64,000 nt of DNA from an uncultured Burkholderiales bacterium (GTDB taxonomy: Bacteria; Pseudomonadota; Gammaproteobacteria; Burkholderiales; Burkholderiaceae_C): positions 1-64,000 of the forward strand of contig CAIZHQ010000026.1 in the NCBI GenBank assembly GCA_903932865.1, written 5' to 3'. A program made the translations under genes and the position numbers. How positions within the stretch are numbered: position 1 is the first letter of the stretch; each line of letters starts with the position of its first letter. The notes below the pieces were generated by a model. That model had not been told where the DNA came from, did not search any database, and was given only the letters and a program-made list of their open reading frames with translations. Shown here one piece after another: positions 61,431-64,000 of this stretch.

Positions 61431-62420
61431 TTATTTCAAGCTGTTGATCTTGGCGTAGATGGCGTCAGCACCCACCTCTTTGGCGTAAGCGGCCATGACC
61501 GGGTCCACCAGCTTTTGCATTTCGGCGCGCTGTGCGAAAGGCACCTGCTTGAGCTTGCCTTCCTTGGCGTATTTGTCGAGCTTGGCCTGGTCTTCAGACG
61601 ACTCGATCTGACGACCAAATGCACCCGCCTCCTTGCCCGCCTTCACGATCGCGGCTTGCAGGTCTGCAGGCAGTTTTTTCAGCGTCTTGACGGAGAAGCA
61701 CAGGGGGCGAATGGTGATGGCATGGCGTGTCATCAGGATGTTGGGGGCCACTTCAAAAAACTTCATGGCTTCCACACCAGCGGCTTCGTTTTCACCCGCA
61801 TTGATCACGCCGTTTTGAATGGCGTTGTACACCTCGTTGTACGCGATGACCGTGGGGGTCATGCCCACCGCGCCAAAGGTGCGGCTCCAGATGGGTGCAC
61901 CTTGCACGCGCACCTTGAGGTTTTTCAAGTCCGCCAAATTACCGGCTGATTTGTTCGAGAAGATGTTGCGCACGCCGCCGCCGGCATAACCGATCAGTTT
62001 GACTTCGGCTTTTTGCTCCACTTCGTCGGCAATCGGCTTGAGGATGTCTTGGTCCAACACCTTGTTCCAGTGGTTCAGGTCACTGAACAAGAACGGCGCA
62101 TCAATGAAGGGGGCTGCTTTGGAAAAAGTGGACATGTGGGCTGGCGAGACAATCGCAAAGTCCACCGCCTTGCCCTGGTTCATGTAGGCAAAGTAATCTT
62201 TTTCCAAACCCAGTTCGCTGTTTTTGTGCAAAACAAAATTAACAGGTTTGCCATAGTATTTTTTGACCAGTTCTTCAAATTTAACCATGGTTTTGGTGAA
62301 GGCATGGTCGTCGCCAAACTGTGAGGCGCCATGCAGTGTGATGGCCGCTTGTTGCGCATGCGCGCTCAACGCCATGATCGAAGAGAGCACCACGCCCAGC
62401 AAAGGTTTCAAAACTTTCAT
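61431..62420 (-). CDS. TRAP transporter solute-binding protein (DctP)
   Basis: A 329-residue periplasmic receptor with a signal peptide (MKVLKPLLGVVLSSIMALSA, cleavage near AHAQ). Segments GASQFGDDHAFTKTMVKFEE, LKNLKVRVQGAPIWSRTFGA, YNAIQNGVINAGENEAAGVE are DctP-like, with the conserved Arg that contacts a carboxylate. AGGAG lies upstream of the ATG. First gene of the TRAP-TauD operon, divergent from the 3-hydroxyisobutyrate dehydrogenase-type gene. A 16-base leader match with the E1 alpha gene occurs upstream. Confidence 0.93.
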   Translation of the reverse strand: MKVLKPLLGVVLSSIMALSAHAQQAAITLHGASQFGDDHAFTKTMVKFEELVKKYYGKPVNFVLHKNSELGLEKDYFAYMNQGKAVDFAIVSPAHMSTFSKAAPFIDAPFLFSDLNHWNKVLDQDILKPIADEVEQKAEVKLIGYAGGGVRNIFSNKSAGNLADLKNLKVRVQGAPIWSRTFGAVGMTPTVIAYNEVYNAIQNGVINAGENEAAGVEAMKFFEVAPNILMTRHAITIRPLCFSVKTLKKLPADLQAAIVKAGKEAGAFGRQIESSEDQAKLDKYAKEGKLKQVPFAQRAEMQKLVDPVMAAYAKEVGADAIYAKINSLK

Positions 62421-62681
62421 CTTTATGTCTCCTGTATTGATCGGAACAACAACTTCCATGTGTTGCTTTTTTCACTTTAGGCCAAAGCACCCTCAACAGT
62501 CTTGGGGAAAACCATGAGTCATCTGCCCAGCTGTCTCCAACGTGTCCTCAAGCGCTGGCCCCTGCCCAGCCGAAGGTGATAACTTGAACCCCGCCTTGCG
62601 CACGGGCATGTTGGCCTTTACGTGCGCCACCCGGAATGAACCTGGCGTGGGTATTTTTGATTCATCACACGAAAGAAACGC

Positions 62682-63578
62682 ATGAAACACATCGGTTTTA
62701 TAGGGGCCTCGGGCCTGATGGGCCACGGCATGGCCAAAAATTTGTTGGCCAAAGGTTTTCAGGTTTCTCTGACAGCACATTCACGGCGTGAGCCTTTGCA
62801 AGACTTGTTGACCGCAGGCGCCAAACTGGTCGAGCGCCATGCCGATCTGTCGGCTTGTGATGCGGTCATCATTTGCGTGACCGGCTCGCCTCAGGTCGAG
62901 GCCGCTTTGGAAGGCCCCACCGGCTTGCTGAGCCAGGCCCGTGCGGGCTTGATCGTCATCGACGCGTCCACCAGCGAGCCCGATTCCACGCGACGCCTGG
63001 CGGCCCGCTGCCAAACCGTGGGCATGACCCTGGTCGATGCCCCATTGGCGCGCACCCCCGTGGAGGCCGAAGCCGGCAAACTCAACACCATGGTGGGCGC
63101 TTCGCCCGAAGTCTTTGCCCGCTTGGAGCCCGTGTTCAAGGCCTATTGCGAAAATATTTTTCATGTGGGCGAGATGGGCGCGGCGCATGTCATCAAGCTG
63201 CTGAATAACTTTTTGGGCCAAGCCATCACGACCGCAGCAGCCGAAGCCTTTGCCGTGGGTGCCAAGGCCGGGATCGATGTCAACCAACTGGTGCGCGTGG
63301 TGTCGGCTGGCGCGGTCAACTCAGGTTTGTTTCAGGCCATGGCCAAAACACTGGATGGCGACTACACCGGCCTGAAGTTCGAACTGAACAACGCGTCGAA
63401 AGACTTGCGGTACTACGTGCACCTGACCGAGAGTGTGAAAGCGCCTTCTTTGGTGGGCACCAGCGTGCACCAGAGTCTGGTGACGGCTTGCGCCTTGGGC
63501 TATGGTCAGGAGTTGGTGCCTTCACTGGTCAAAGCCCAAGCGCAAATCAACCAGGTCAAGATCGGCTCGGGCCGCTGA
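62682..63578 (+). CDS. NAD(P)-dependent oxidoreductase (3-hydroxyisobutyrate dehydrogenase family)
   Basis: A 298-residue beta-hydroxyacid dehydrogenase. It has the cofactor motif IGFIGASGLMGHGMAKNLL, STSEPDSTRRL in the substrate loop, PLARTPVEAEAGKLNTMVGA, and KLLNNFLGQAITTAAAEAFA with the catalytic lysine near 170. Relatives act on 3-hydroxyisobutyrate, tartronate semialdehyde, or related acids. The stop overlaps the next start by one base. It is divergent from the TRAP operon and probably in the same pathway. Confidence 0.92.
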   Translation: MKHIGFIGASGLMGHGMAKNLLAKGFQVSLTAHSRREPLQDLLTAGAKLVERHADLSACDAVIICVTGSPQVEAALEGPTGLLSQARAGLIVIDASTSEPDSTRRLAARCQTVGMTLVDAPLARTPVEAEAGKLNTMVGASPEVFARLEPVFKAYCENIFHVGEMGAAHVIKLLNNFLGQAITTAAAEAFAVGAKAGIDVNQLVRVVSAGAVNSGLFQAMAKTLDGDYTGLKFELNNASKDLRYYVHLTESVKAPSLVGTSVHQSLVTACALGYGQELVPSLVKAQAQINQVKIGSGR

Positions 63579-64000
63579 TGGGAGCGCGCCTGGGCATGGC
63601 CCTGGTGGGCTTGGGTGCAGCCACACAGCCGCACCTGCGCAGCCTGCAAGACCTGAGCGGGCGCATTGACCTGCGCTATGCCGTCACACGCCAACCTCAC
63701 CCTGATCGCATTCGGCCTTATACCGGCCCGGTGCGCTTGGTCAGCGCGTTGGACGAGGCCCTGGCCGACCCCCAGGTTCAGGCGGTGATGGTGGCGACGC
63801 CACCGTCCACCCACTTGGACATCTGCCAACGCTGCTTTGCCGCAGGCAAACATGTCTTGCTCGAAAAACCGCTGGAACTCAATCTTGAAAGGTCACAGCA
63901 ACTGGCCGCGCTGGCCCGGGAAAGCGGACTGAACTTAGGGGTGGTGCTGCAACACCGGTTCCGTCCCGCATCGGTGGCCCTTCAGGAGGTGCTGGACACA
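63578..64000 (+). CDS. Gfo/Idh/MocA family oxidoreductase, N-terminal part (cut by window edge)
   Basis: The first 141 codons of an NAD(P)-binding sugar or inositol dehydrogenase-type protein. It has the Rossmann start LGMALVGLGAATQPHLRSLQ, DPQVQAVMVATPPSTHLDIC, and GKHVLLEKPLELNLERSQQL with the EKP motif. The start ATG overlaps the stop of the upstream dehydrogenase gene (TGATG), so both are in one operon. The substrate-binding domain lies beyond the window. Confidence 0.9.
   Translation, partial: MGARLGMALVGLGAATQPHLRSLQDLSGRIDLRYAVTRQPHPDRIRPYTGPVRLVSALDEALADPQVQAVMVATPPSTHLDICQRCFAAGKHVLLEKPLELNLERSQQLAALARESGLNLGVVLQHRFRPASVALQEVLDT

Overview
The window reads as chromosomal DNA of a GC-rich betaproteobacterium in the Burkholderiales, most likely Comamonadaceae (Limnohabitans/Rhodoferax-like). 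The grounds are the str operon, a metal-site HemB lacking cysteines, glnK-amtB with a TorF-type porin, and many TRAP and tripartite-tricarboxylate (Bug) solute receptors. The genus is inferred from gene content, not from a search.

Layout. 1-3.7 kb: str operon on the minus strand (tuf partial, fusA, rpsG, rpsL) with a sigma-70 promoter that abuts a DnaA box. 3.8-7.6 kb: minus-strand run hemJ, VanZ-like gene, 2Fe-2S ferredoxin, alpha/beta hydrolase, D,D-carboxypeptidase. 7.66-7.76 kb: a candidate small RNA between hemJ and the divergent hemB-corA pair. 10-13.4 kb: dienelactone hydrolase and 2-hydroxychromene-2-carboxylate isomerase-like genes divergent from an SDR-MaoC-MarC run. 13.4-17.3 kb: a ParDE pair whose antitoxin carries a stop codon, a LysR regulator divergent from mmsA, and a GMC oxidoreductase remnant. 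17.6-29.5 kb: TauE exporter, EamA transporters, a TRAP transporter in line with E1 alpha/beta dehydrogenase genes, alanine racemase, phytase-like protein, DedA, glutathione peroxidase.

29.5-35 kb is the accessory region: glcF and glcE without glcD, a VapBC pair with a clear operator, and a two-cassette integron remnant with one complete attC and no integrase in view, followed by a broken NTF2-like gene. 35-41 kb: SMP-30 lactonase, and torF-glnK-amtB behind a sigma-54 type promoter, divergent from the ComM-type ATPase gene. 41-45.4 kb: PrpD-Bug-SDR operon divergent from an MFS gene. 45.5-47.8 kb: sulfur module (periplasmic rhodanese, YeeE/TsuA-like channel, 55-aa membrane protein). 48-53 kb: Bug receptor and GntR regulator divergent from an amidohydrolase, a GNAT acetyltransferase, then argP/argO. 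53-57.8 kb: phnDCEE-type ABC importer and egtD. 57.9-64 kb: SDR, a TRAP-TauD operon, and a divergent 3-hydroxyisobutyrate dehydrogenase-type gene followed by a Gfo/Idh/MocA gene cut by the window end.

The window is mostly solute uptake coupled to catabolic enzymes for organic acids, typical of a freshwater heterotroph. The least routine signals are the integrase-less cassettes, the candidate small RNA with a CCUCCC loop, the ParD with an internal stop, and the small sulfur-module membrane protein. No tRNA, rRNA, CRISPR array, prophage or complete insertion sequence was recognised.
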